Of a stretch of 12,663 nt of DNA, positions 7,440-12,663 are shown piece after piece. Every line of letters starts with the position of its first letter. Positions within the stretch are counted from its first letter, which is position 1. Under the pieces are notes generated by a model. The model was not told the DNA's origin. It did not search any database and saw nothing but the letters and a program-made list of their open reading frames with translations. This DNA is from Dehalococcoidales bacterium (GTDB lineage: Bacteria; Chloroflexota; Dehalococcoidia; Dehalococcoidales; Fen-1064): assembly GCA_028712845.1 (NCBI GenBank), contig JAQTPO010000049.1, positions 1 through 12,663 of the forward strand, read 5' to 3'. The position numbers were made by a program, and so were the translations under genes.

Positions 7440-7455
7440 AGAGACGGTGGTTATA

Positions 7456-7465
7456 TACCCGGGTA
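7456..7465. repeat. 10-bp perfect palindrome between convergent genes
   Basis: TACCCGGGTA is self-complementary and lies in the 57-nt gap between the ends of cysM (plus) and the zinc-ribbon gene (minus). A weak outer GAGAC/GTCTC pair (7441-7445 and 7468-7472) could extend it. It has no T tract on either side, so function as a terminator is doubtful. Confidence 0.3.
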
Positions 7466-7496
7466 CAGTCTCCGTAAGGAAGAAGAACTATTTGAC

Positions 7497-7631
7497 TTAC
7501 AATTTTTCTTCGTAACTGCACTTGGTGCAAACTCGGTAAAGTACCGTCACAAATGTTTGTGGCGCCGGACCGGCATTTTCTTTTCTGACTACAGTGCGCC
7601 AAGCGTTTTTTCCACACACCGGACATTTCAT
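7497..7631 (-). CDS. Small zinc-ribbon protein, 44 residues, unknown function
   Basis: The minus strand encodes a 44-residue protein starting MKCPVCGKNAWRTVV and ending VCTKCSYEEKL. It has CPVCG (residues 3-7) and CTKC (35-38), a two-knuckle layout able to bind one zinc as a rubredoxin-like or zinc-ribbon fold. The ATG at 7629-7631 is preceded by AGAGGAG 10 nt upstream, and an extended -10 (TGCTATATT, minus strand, around 7656-7664) lies just above that, so this short frame looks like a real gene. It converges on cysM with a 57-nt gap. I do not recognise a named family; similar small zinc ribbons occur as stand-alone nucleic-acid or protein-interaction modules. Longer overlapping frames on both strands are shadows. 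Confidence 0.7.
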   Translation of the reverse strand: MKCPVCGKNAWRTVVRKENAGPAPQTFVTVLYRVCTKCSYEEKL

Positions 7632-7655
7632 TATCTCAGAACTCCTCTTTACCTG

Positions 7656-7664
7656 AATATAGCA
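7656..7664 (-). promoter_or_regulatory. Possible extended -10 of the zinc-ribbon gene
   Basis: Minus-strand TGCTATATT, about 25 nt upstream of the ATG, would give a leader of roughly 18 nt containing the AGGAG ribosome site. No convincing -35 hexamer is seen, which is tolerated for extended -10 promoters. The TGC prefix is the same as in the argJ and archease promoters. Confidence 0.4.
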
Positions 7665-7787
7665 GTCAGGTATGCGGTACTATTAATCCCTATATTCATC
7701 ATATACTTTTTTACCTTGGCGATTTTGGTTATCTCGTTTTGTATAAAGTGCCGCAGTAAGGTCATCCGGAACAAAATCACGTGATTG

Positions 7788-7809
7788 ATGGGGGCACTAC
7801 CCCATTTTT
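7788..7809 (+). terminator. Terminator-like hairpin
   Basis: ATGGGG (7788-7793) and CCCCAT (7800-7805) form a 6-bp stem with a 6-nt loop, followed by TTTT. It would work for plus-strand transcription, perhaps ending read-through from cysM some 350 nt upstream. The stem is short, so confidence is modest. An alternative pairing of ATTGATGGGG with CCCAATCAAT (around 7817-7826) exists. Confidence 0.4.
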
Positions 7810-7958
7810 ACGTTATCCCAATCAATGTTTTTTGACGGTTAAAAACAAAAGGCGCGAGTAGCAGGACGGCACAAACCGTAATGTAAATTATAGCGTTGGT
7901 ACTCAATCATACCTCTTGGACTATTTACCTTTGTTATACCAAAAGAGAAGTGAGTAGA

Positions 7959-8090
7959 GTTATATACCCCAAAAGCGTTTTCCTGGTGTGGTCTTTCTTG
8001 TAAGTCCGGCAGTTTGCCTTCGATGTAAAATTGAATCGCTTCATCGACATTTTCTCGGACGTGGCATCAGCACTCCTCAATACTCGCTAG
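7959..8090 (-). pseudogene. Possible HicB-like antitoxin remnant
   Basis: The minus strand reads LASIEEC, a stop (TGA at 8067-8069), then NVDEAIQFYIEGKLPDL after a few residues. The second part resembles the helix of HicB/UPF0150 antitoxins, usually of the form N-hydrophobic-KEAIELYLE, which follows a GD(T/S)-x-EEA strand turn. A neighbouring frame reads RVLRSADATSE just before it, which looks like that preceding segment, so a small frameshifting deletion near 8050-8060 plus the stop would explain the layout. No start codon with a ribosome site and no HicA partner is visible. The match is by eye over about 30 residues and could be chance. Confidence 0.35.
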
Positions 8091-8242
8091 TGTAGTGTTT
8101 CTATAATCTCTTTACAATTATTCGTAGCTAAATCAATGTAAAAACGAAATAATGTCAAAGCGAACAAATGAGAATACCTGTATCCCATGTTTCTTAACTG
8201 CAGGGTTACCTTACCAAGGAGTCATTTCATAATTGAGGGATT

Positions 8243-8270
8243 TTGAAAAGGGAAAATCTTGTGGTATATT
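8243..8270 (+). promoter_or_regulatory. Sigma-70-type promoter of the zinc-ribbon/OB-fold gene
   Basis: TTGAAA (8243-8248), a 16-nt spacer and TATATT (8265-8270). The expected start near 8277 gives a leader of about 40 nt before the TTG at 8317. Confidence 0.55.
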
Positions 8271-8316
8271 GTAGAAAATACTTGGGTATGGGCTTCTGGA
8301 ATAAAGAGGTAGAGTT

Positions 8317-9147
8317 TTGGCTATGAGACAAAAAACCGGACTTTTGCACTTACCGAGTCTAATCGTAGCCTTGATACTTGACATCCGCTGTCATAACTGC
8401 GGTTTTCAGACTGCCAGCTTGCTTTTTGAAAGTTGTTCTCGTTGTGGCTATCCGTCACCACCTAAGTTTAAATGCCCAAACTGCGGTTTGCATACAGCAC
8501 GTGCTAAAAATGGATTGTGCCCGAAGTGCGGTTCTCCGGTCGCGGAGGTACATGCTCAACCTTCAGCAAATGATACTCCGCTGGAAACAGAGGAAATCAA
8601 AGCGGTCGGACCGGTAGCTGAATCTCCTCCGGAACCGGCGCTTCCCGTAGAACCATTGCCTCAAATAGAAGCAGTGTCGCATGTAGTTCCTGAAGTAATC
8701 CCGAATCCGCCATTAAACCCGGCTCCTATACAAGTACCTGCAATTGACCTTAAGCCACCAGAAACTGTGGATAACCTGCCTGTAATCGAATTACCGCCGC
8801 CGCCACCCAAAACAATCCCTGTTTTGAGTGAAGAATTTTCTGTATCCATGGAGCAATTAGCCGAGATTTTCAAAAACGATAGTGCTAAAGCCGATGTAAT
8901 TTACAAAGAGAAGATACTGCGTGTCAAAGGCACAGTGGAAAAAATATTTATCGAAGATACGGAAAATCCCTATATTGTTCTCGGTAGCTCCGACCCCGCT
9001 GTAGGGCAGAAGGTACAATGTGTTTTCGAGTCTAAATATCTACCGGCACTGCGCCGGATGACAACAGGACAAAAAATTACTGCGCTGGGAAAGTACAGTA
9101 GTTTTGATACAGACGTTCATTTGGTTGAATGTATGCCGGTGGGATAA
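8317..9147 (+). CDS. Zinc-ribbon, proline-rich, OB-fold (tRNA_anti-like) protein of unknown function
   Basis: The 276-residue product has three parts. Residues 25-71 hold four CxxC knuckles (C25/C28, C40/C43, C53/C56, C68/C71), enough for two zinc ribbons. Residues 80-170 are a low-complexity linker rich in Pro, Glu and Val, with a run of five prolines at 160-164. Residues 176-273 match the tRNA_anti-like OB-fold pattern: MEQLAEIFKND, then YKEKILRVKGTV, a YIVLG strand, VQCVF, GQKITALGKY and a final Cys. Such OB folds may bind nucleic acid or protein, but no activity is established. The start is probably TTG 8317, 6 nt after GAGGT; ATG 8323 is 12 nt away. The first 20 residues are mildly hydrophobic, so a later start near 8370 is also possible. 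It stands alone, with its own promoter. Confidence 0.8.
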   Translation: MAMRQKTGLLHLPSLIVALILDIRCHNCGFQTASLLFESCSRCGYPSPPKFKCPNCGLHTARAKNGLCPKCGSPVAEVHAQPSANDTPLETEEIKAVGPVAESPPEPALPVEPLPQIEAVSHVVPEVIPNPPLNPAPIQVPAIDLKPPETVDNLPVIELPPPPPKTIPVLSEEFSVSMEQLAEIFKNDSAKADVIYKEKILRVKGTVEKIFIEDTENPYIVLGSSDPAVGQKVQCVFESKYLPALRRMTTGQKITALGKYSSFDTDVHLVECMPVG

Positions 9148-9338
9148 AACCGTAATTCACTTGACATAAAGTCATGTATCATCCCGCTTTATAAAAAGGG
9201 GGTACTGGCAAAAGCCGGAGACTCCCTCTGAAAATACCTGTCTTAGAATCATAAAACCTCTCTGCAACAATATACCAATCAAATAGATGTTCGGGTATAA
9301 TAAGGATATAACGCTATATATTAGTTCAAAGGAGACGG

Positions 9339-10454
9339 ATGGACAGCAAAGTTTACTGGATTAGTTTTGATACCATGGAACGTTTTATGGTGGATGTTTT
9401 CAAGGGTGTCGGCGTGCCGGAAGCGGATGCTAAAGTCTGCGCGGAGGTATTGATTACTTCGGACAAGAGAGGTATCGATTCTCATGGCATCGGCCGCTTA
9501 AAGCCAATCTATTATGACCGCATCAAGGAAGGTATTCAGAATCCGGTCACCAATTTTGAGATTGTGCGGGAAGGGCTAACTACCGCGGTGATAGATGGTC
9601 ACGATGGTATGGGGCATGTTATTGCCAGGAAATCCATGTCTATGGCGATAGAGAAAGCGAAAAGGTATGGCATGGGAATGGTTGCGGTGCGTAATTCCAC
9701 TCATTACGGCATAGCAGGTTATTACACGATGATGGCAACCGATGCCGGTATGATCGGGCTCACCGGTACTAATGCCCGTCCCTCCATTGCACCGACTTTT
9801 GGTGTAGAAAACATGCTGGGTACCAATCCGCTGACCTTCGGCATACCGACTGACGAAGAGTTTCCTTTTGTGATTGATTGTGCCACTTCAATCACGCAGA
9901 GAGGTAAGATAGAACTCTATGACAGACTTGGGAAAAACCTACCGGAAGGCTGGGTCATCGGCGAAGACGGTAAACCCAAAACAGATTCCCATCAAGTGCT
10001 TATCGATCTGGTAAAAGGCACAGCTGCCTTAGCACCTTTAGGAGGCATCGGGGAAGAACTTGCCGGTTATAAGGGCTATGGCTACGCAACCGTCGTCGAA
10101 ATCCTTTCTTCGGCATTACAGGGCGGTTCTTTCTTAAAGGGCTTACTAGGTTTCAGCCCTGATGGCAAACCTCAGCCTTACCACTTAGGACATTTCTTTA
10201 TGGCTGTTAATGTCAGTGAATTCACAGACCTGAAAGCTTTTAAGAAAACCACCGGTGATATACTCAGAGCATTACGCGCTTCTAACAAAGCTCCGGGTGA
10301 AAAACGCATCTATACCGCCGGCGAGAAAGAATACCTTGCCTGGTTAGCGCGAAAGGATAAAGGTGTTCCGGTCAATGAACCGTTACAAAAGAATATCCGT
10401 CAATTAATTAAGGAACTTAATCTCAAAGGGTATGACTTCCCGTTTCTGCAGTAA
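9339..10454 (+). CDS. Malate/L-lactate dehydrogenase family (Ldh_2) NAD(P)-dependent oxidoreductase
   Basis: This family (malate, sulfolactate, ureidoglycolate, 2,3-diketogulonate and piperideine-carboxylate reductases) reduces 2-oxoacids or oxidises 2-hydroxyacids with NAD(P) and is unrelated to Rossmann-fold malate dehydrogenases. Family marks are RGIDSHGIGRL (44-54, with the catalytic-site H49 and R53), NSTHYGIAGYY (119-129, H122), TGTNARPSIAPTFG (142-155), LGTNPLTFGIPT (160-171) and GYKGYG (243-248). The length of 371 residues is slightly above the common 330-360. AAAGGAG ends about 5 nt before the ATG; a TATAAT at 9296-9301 is a likely -10 with a poor -35. The gene is alone, 191 nt after the previous gene, and faces the ribosomal cluster. 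The substrate cannot be told from the sequence; malate or another 2-hydroxyacid is the default guess. Confidence 0.88.
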   Translation: MDSKVYWISFDTMERFMVDVFKGVGVPEADAKVCAEVLITSDKRGIDSHGIGRLKPIYYDRIKEGIQNPVTNFEIVREGLTTAVIDGHDGMGHVIARKSMSMAIEKAKRYGMGMVAVRNSTHYGIAGYYTMMATDAGMIGLTGTNARPSIAPTFGVENMLGTNPLTFGIPTDEEFPFVIDCATSITQRGKIELYDRLGKNLPEGWVIGEDGKPKTDSHQVLIDLVKGTAALAPLGGIGEELAGYKGYGYATVVEILSSALQGGSFLKGLLGFSPDGKPQPYHLGHFFMAVNVSEFTDLKAFKKTTGDILRALRASNKAPGEKRIYTAGEKEYLAWLARKDKGVPVNEPLQKNIRQLIKELNLKGYDFPFLQ

Positions 10455-10491
10455 ATTAATTCACTCTTGCAGGATTATCCTCTCTAGAAAA

Positions 10492-10530
10492 ATAAAAGCC
10501 CGTGAAATTCTGAATTTCACGGGCTTTTAT
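10492..10530. terminator. Bidirectional intrinsic terminator, perfect 39-bp palindrome
   Basis: Two 19-base arms, exactly complementary, flank a single central T at 10511. The left arm starts ATAAAAGCCCG and the right arm ends CGGGCTTTTAT. The GCCCGTGAAATT core makes a strong stem and each strand ends in TTTTAT. It lies midway between the convergent dehydrogenase (stop 10454) and rplA (stop 10553), so it serves both. Confidence 0.93.
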
Positions 10531-10552
10531 ATACGTAGAAATTGTAAACTTT

Positions 10553-11257
10553 TTATGCGGTGGTCAATGTCAGTGTCGGTTTCAGGTCGAGGTTAATGCT
10601 GGGTCCCATGCTCGTGGTCAGGTAGGCAGTGCGGATATAAACACCCTTAGCGCCGCTCGGTCTCGCTTTAACGATTGCTTCTACAATTGCCGATAGATTC
10701 CCTAACAGTTTTTCCGGTTCAAAACTGGCTTTGCCAACAACGAGGTGAATGATACCTGTCTTATCCAGCTTGAATTCCACACGCCCTTTACGTGCATCCT
10801 GTAATACTTTGGGCAGGTCATTGGCAGGAACTACGGTGCCTGATTTGGGATTAGGCATTAAGCCTTTTCTTCCCAATACCTTACCGAGTTTACCTACCTT
10901 GCTCATCATATCAGGGGTAGCGATAGCAACGTCAAACTCCGTCCACCCTTCTTCAATCTTCTTGACAAGTTCATCCGCCCCGACAAAATCGGCGCCGCCT
11001 GCTTCGGCGGCTCTTGCACCTTCGCCCTGTGCAAAGACCAGCACTCTGACCTGCTTTCCTAAGCCAAAAGGTAAGAGTGCAACGCCTCGTACCTGATGCG
11101 CGGCGTTACGCGGGTCAAGTCCCATCCGTAGATGAAGTTCTACCGTCTCATCGAATTTGGCTGTCGCCGTTTTCTTGATTGAGGCGATGGCTTCTTCCGG
11201 AGAATATTCTTTGGTTTTGTCCACTAGCTTTGCTGCTGCTTCGTATCTTTTTTTCAT
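10553..11257 (-). CDS. rplA: Large-subunit ribosomal protein uL1
   Basis: L1 binds 23S rRNA at the mobile L1 stalk and helps release deacylated tRNA; in many bacteria it also represses its own operon. The 234-residue product has the signature [20 protein letters not shown] (112-131) followed by [11 protein letters not shown], plus the N-terminal [17 protein letters not shown] (34-50) and C-terminal TSMGPSI (215-221). Its ATG overlaps the rplK stop by 4 bases (ATGA at 11254-11257), so translation is probably coupled. A few extra residues ([10 protein letters not shown]) close the protein. The gene is the last of the rpmG-secE-nusG-rplK-rplA run and is followed by the palindromic terminator instead of rplJ-rplL. 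Confidence 0.98.
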   Translation of the reverse strand: MKKRYEAAAKLVDKTKEYSPEEAIASIKKTATAKFDETVELHLRMGLDPRNAAHQVRGVALLPFGLGKQVRVLVFAQGEGARAAEAGGADFVGADELVKKIEEGWTEFDVAIATPDMMSKVGKLGKVLGRKGLMPNPKSGTVVPANDLPKVLQDARKGRVEFKLDKTGIIHLVVGKASFEPEKLLGNLSAIVEAIVKARPSGAKGVYIRTAYLTTSMGPSINLDLKPTLTLTTA

Positions 11258-11682
11258 TTTTGTTCTATCTCTATTCCCATACTTCGGGCTGTACCCGCAA
11301 CGATTCTTTCAGCGGCTTCAATGCTTCTGGCATTGAGGTCTTTTGACTTGAGTTTGGCGATTTCATTAAGTTTCTGCTTGGTAAGTACCCCTGCTTTGTC
11401 ACGTCCGGCAGTACCGGAACCTTTCTCAAGGCTCAGCGCTTTCTTCAGTAAGTCTGTGGTGGGTGGTGTCTTAGTAACGAAAGTGAATGAGCGGTCTTCA
11501 AAAACAGTGATTTCTACCGGGATGATTGAGCCTGCCATAGAAGCAGTCCGTTCATTATATTCTTTGCAGAAACCCATAATATTGATGCCGTGCTGACCTA
11601 ATGCCGGACCGACCGGGGGTGCCGGATTTGCTTTGCCAGCCGGAATCTGTAATTTAATTACGGCAATTATTTTTTTCGCCAC
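11254..11682 (-). CDS. rplK: Large-subunit ribosomal protein uL11
   Basis: L11 sits at the GTPase-associated centre of the 50S subunit, binds 23S rRNA helices 43/44 and supports elongation factors and the stringent response. The 142-residue product shows the proline-rich hinge [20 protein letters not shown] (13-32) and the C-terminal rRNA-binding domain with [12 protein letters not shown] (71-82), GTAGRDKAG (90-98) and GTARSMGI (130-137). The start is GTG at 11680-11682, with AGGAGA 5-6 nt upstream. It follows nusG by 51 nt; that gap contains a degenerate 7-bp tandem repeat. I saw no obvious copy of the L1 rRNA-binding site in this leader. Confidence 0.98.
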   Translation of the reverse strand: MAKKIIAVIKLQIPAGKANPAPPVGPALGQHGINIMGFCKEYNERTASMAGSIIPVEITVFEDRSFTFVTKTPPTTDLLKKALSLEKGSGTAGRDKAGVLTKQKLNEIAKLKSKDLNARSIEAAERIVAGTARSMGIEIEQK

Positions 11683-11699
11683 GATTGTCTCCTATTTAC

Positions 11700-11734
11700 A
11701 ACTGTTAACTGACAGCTATTAGCTGAAAGCTGTT
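11700..11734. repeat. Degenerate tandem heptamer array, five units
   Basis: The plus strand reads AACTGTT, AACTGAC, AGCTATT, AGCTGAA, AGCTGTT without interruption: five 7-bp units sharing A(A/G)CT at each start. The array begins 18 nt upstream of the rplK start and runs into the first base of the nusG stop codon. It can also fold (ACAGCT/AGCTGT). Its role is unknown. Confidence 0.6.
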
Positions 11735-12267
11735 TAAAGTTTTTCCACCTGTAAGAAGTCTAACTCTACCGGTGTCTCCCGTCCGAAAAGCGAGAGCAAC
11801 ACCTTAACTTTACCTTTTTCCAGCCCGACTTCATCAACCACGCCGACAAAATCCGTGAAAGGACCATCGGTAACGCGGACACTCTGTCCTTCTTTGAAGC
11901 CGACCTTAATCTTGGGCGTCTCGGCTCTCATCTGTTTTAGAATCTTCTGTACTTCATCTTCCATCAGGGGAACCGCTTTGCCACCACTACCAACGAAGCC
12001 GGTTACAGCCGGGGTATTGCGCACGATATTCCAGCTTTTATCGGTCATCTTCATTTCCACGATAATGTAGCCGGGCAATATCTTCTTGGCAATGGTATGC
12101 TTCTGTCCACCCTTAATCTCTATTTCTTCCTCGGTAGGTATAATTACCTGGAAGATTTCATCGCCTGAATCCATGGATTTGATGCGCTGTTCCAGATTCT
12201 TTTTGACGCGCTCCTCATATCCTGAGTAGGTGTGAATTGCGTACCAGTTTTTTTCGCCTTCGCCCAC
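11734..12267 (-). CDS. nusG: Transcription termination/antitermination factor NusG
   Basis: NusG binds RNA polymerase through its NGN domain and links it to Rho or to ribosomal protein S10 through its KOW domain. The 177-residue protein starts with WYAIHTYSGYEERVKKNL (8-25), has ILPGYIIVEM (63-72) and the NTPAVTGFVG segment (84-93) of the NGN domain, then the KOW motif FKEGQSVRVTDGPFTDFVG (124-142) and the end FGRETPVELDFLQVEKL. No extra inserted domain is present. The start is GTG at 12265-12267 with GAGG 8 nt upstream. It lies 60 nt after secE and 51 nt before rplK, the usual bacterial order. Confidence 0.98.
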   Translation of the reverse strand: MGEGEKNWYAIHTYSGYEERVKKNLEQRIKSMDSGDEIFQVIIPTEEEIEIKGGQKHTIAKKILPGYIIVEMKMTDKSWNIVRNTPAVTGFVGSGGKAVPLMEDEVQKILKQMRAETPKIKVGFKEGQSVRVTDGPFTDFVGVVDEVGLEKGKVKVLLSLFGRETPVELDFLQVEKL

Positions 12268-12327
12268 AAATAACCTCGTTCAAAAATCAGCTTACAGGGA
12301 GTGACACCCCATTACCGTCAAGATGCT

Positions 12328-12564
12328 CTAGACACCCTGAACAGTGTTAATCAACCATTTGATTAGTTCACTAAATCCAAAGTCGATAACACCGAGTATT
12401 ACACCAACCACAATAGACACTATCAGCACCAGACCCGATAGGTATAACAGGTCACGCCGGTTCAGCCACGTCACCTTCTTCAGTTCCGCAATAGTTTCAC
12501 TGATATAGTTGACGATGGCATTCTTTGGTTTGGGCGCCGCAGTGGTCGGTTTTGTCGCTGGCAT
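12328..12564 (-). CDS. secE: Preprotein translocase subunit SecE
   Basis: SecE clamps SecY in the inner-membrane Sec channel. The 78-residue protein is the short single-span bacterial form: a Pro/Ala/Thr/Lys-rich start (1-14), an amphipathic helix ISETIAELKKVTWLNRRD (21-38) that lies on the membrane surface, and one transmembrane segment at about 39-61. The conserved Lys-Val-x-Trp-Pro motif reads KVTWLN here, with Leu in place of the usual proline after W33, a small departure from the family. AGGGAAAGG directly precedes the ATG. It follows rpmG by 17 nt and precedes nusG by 60 nt; no tRNA gene is seen in that gap. Confidence 0.95.
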   Translation of the reverse strand: MPATKPTTAAPKPKNAIVNYISETIAELKKVTWLNRRDLLYLSGLVLIVSIVVGVILGVIDFGFSELIKWLINTVQGV

Positions 12565-12581
12565 CCTTTCCCTCTCGAGTG

Positions 12582-12663
12582 CTATCTGACTTCACGGTGG
12601 ATCTTCTGCCCACGACAGACCGGGCAAAACTTCTTCAGCTCCATACGTTGGGAGTCGCTTCGC
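12582..12663 (-). CDS. rpmG: Large-subunit ribosomal protein bL33, C-terminal 26 residues (cut by window edge)
   Basis: Reading the minus strand from the window edge gives RSDSQRMELKKFCPVCRGQK followed by IHREVR and TAG (12582-12584). The pattern (R/L)ELKK(Y/F)CPxCRxxxxHRE(V)(K/R) is the C-terminal half of L33, a small zinc-type protein of the 50S subunit. Here the C-terminal CPVC pair is present; the N-terminal pair, if any, is outside the window, so the Zn-binding status cannot be judged. Its place before secE-nusG is the usual bacterial arrangement. About half the protein (roughly 25-30 residues) is missing to the right. Confidence 0.93.
   Translation of the reverse strand, partial: RSDSQRMELKKFCPVCRGQKIHREVR

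Larger units (their letters stand above)
7632..8316. other. 685-base region without an intact gene
   Basis: No frame in this stretch has both a credible start and family-like composition. It holds the promoter of the zinc-ribbon gene at its left end, a terminator-like hairpin at 7788-7809, a broken HicB-like frame on the minus strand at 7959-8090, and the promoter of the next gene at 8243-8270. A plus-strand frame through 7640-7780 would encode a hydrophobic stretch, but its start is a TTG inside the opposite-strand zinc-ribbon gene and it has no ribosome site. The region is noticeably A+T-rich and looks like decayed accessory DNA. Confidence 0.6.

Noticed and set aside
7429..7626. 65-residue minus-strand frame overlapping the end of cysM
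   Set aside because: It lacks family features and overlaps, in another frame, the 44-residue zinc-ribbon gene that has cysteine motifs and a ribosome site; treated as a shadow.
7557..7784. 75-residue plus-strand frame with a hydrophobic stretch resembling a transmembrane segment
   Set aside because: It starts at a TTG with no ribosome site inside the opposite-strand zinc-ribbon gene; the hydrophobic run probably reflects A+T-rich non-coding DNA.
7456..7970. TTATATACCC occurring twice (about 7451 and 7961) as a direct repeat flanking a mobile insert
   Set aside because: Only 10 bases in A+T-rich DNA, with no inverted ends or transposase; likely chance.
9161..9195. Consensus TTGACA followed by TATAAA as a promoter
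   Set aside because: The spacer is 23 nt, too long for a sigma-70 promoter, and no gene starts nearby; TATAAT at 9296 fits the dehydrogenase better.
12268..12327. tRNA gene or leader element between secE and nusG
   Set aside because: Only 60 nt, with no cloverleaf arms, no T-loop sequence and no clear hairpin.

Overview
The window is a bacterial chromosomal segment of moderate GC (about half GC by eye) holding mostly housekeeping genes. Protein style (SecE, NusG, L11 and L1 sequences), the arginine gene run without argC or argF, and an archease-RtcB pair next to it are compatible with a Chloroflexota genome, perhaps Dehalococcoidia-like. This assignment is inference from general resemblance only; no marker was compared with a database.

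Left part (1-4436, minus strand): an arginine biosynthesis run read right to left as argJ, argB, argD and argG, the last cut by the window edge. ArgJ recycles the acetyl group, ArgB phosphorylates N-acetylglutamate, ArgD transaminates to N-acetylornithine, and ArgG makes argininosuccinate. argC and argF are not in the window. Each of the three gaps inside the run carries palindromic repeat DNA: two related short hairpins between argD and argG, one between argB and argD, and a 110-bp terminal-inverted-repeat element between argJ and argB.

Centre (4437-7439, plus strand): a divergent promoter region in which both -10 boxes lie 8 nt from the start codons, so argJ and archease mRNAs are probably leaderless. 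Archease and RtcB, an RNA ligase and its activator, form a two-gene operon, followed by a CysM-type cysteine synthase.

Accessory part (7440-9150): a 44-residue zinc-ribbon protein on the minus strand, about 685 bases without an intact gene that hold a probable broken HicB-like antitoxin and a terminator-like hairpin, and then a 276-residue protein with two pairs of zinc-ribbon knuckle motifs, a proline-rich linker and a C-terminal OB-fold domain of the tRNA_anti-like type.

Right part (9339-12663): a malate/L-lactate dehydrogenase family (Ldh_2) oxidoreductase on the plus strand converges on a minus-strand translation/transcription cluster rpmG-secE-nusG-rplK-rplA. The two are separated by a perfect 39-bp palindrome that acts as a bidirectional terminator. 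rplJ and rplL, which often follow rplA, are not there. I did not find a clearly new multi-gene system; the most unusual items are the zinc-ribbon/OB-fold protein, the paired leaderless promoters and the repeat-filled gaps of the arginine run.
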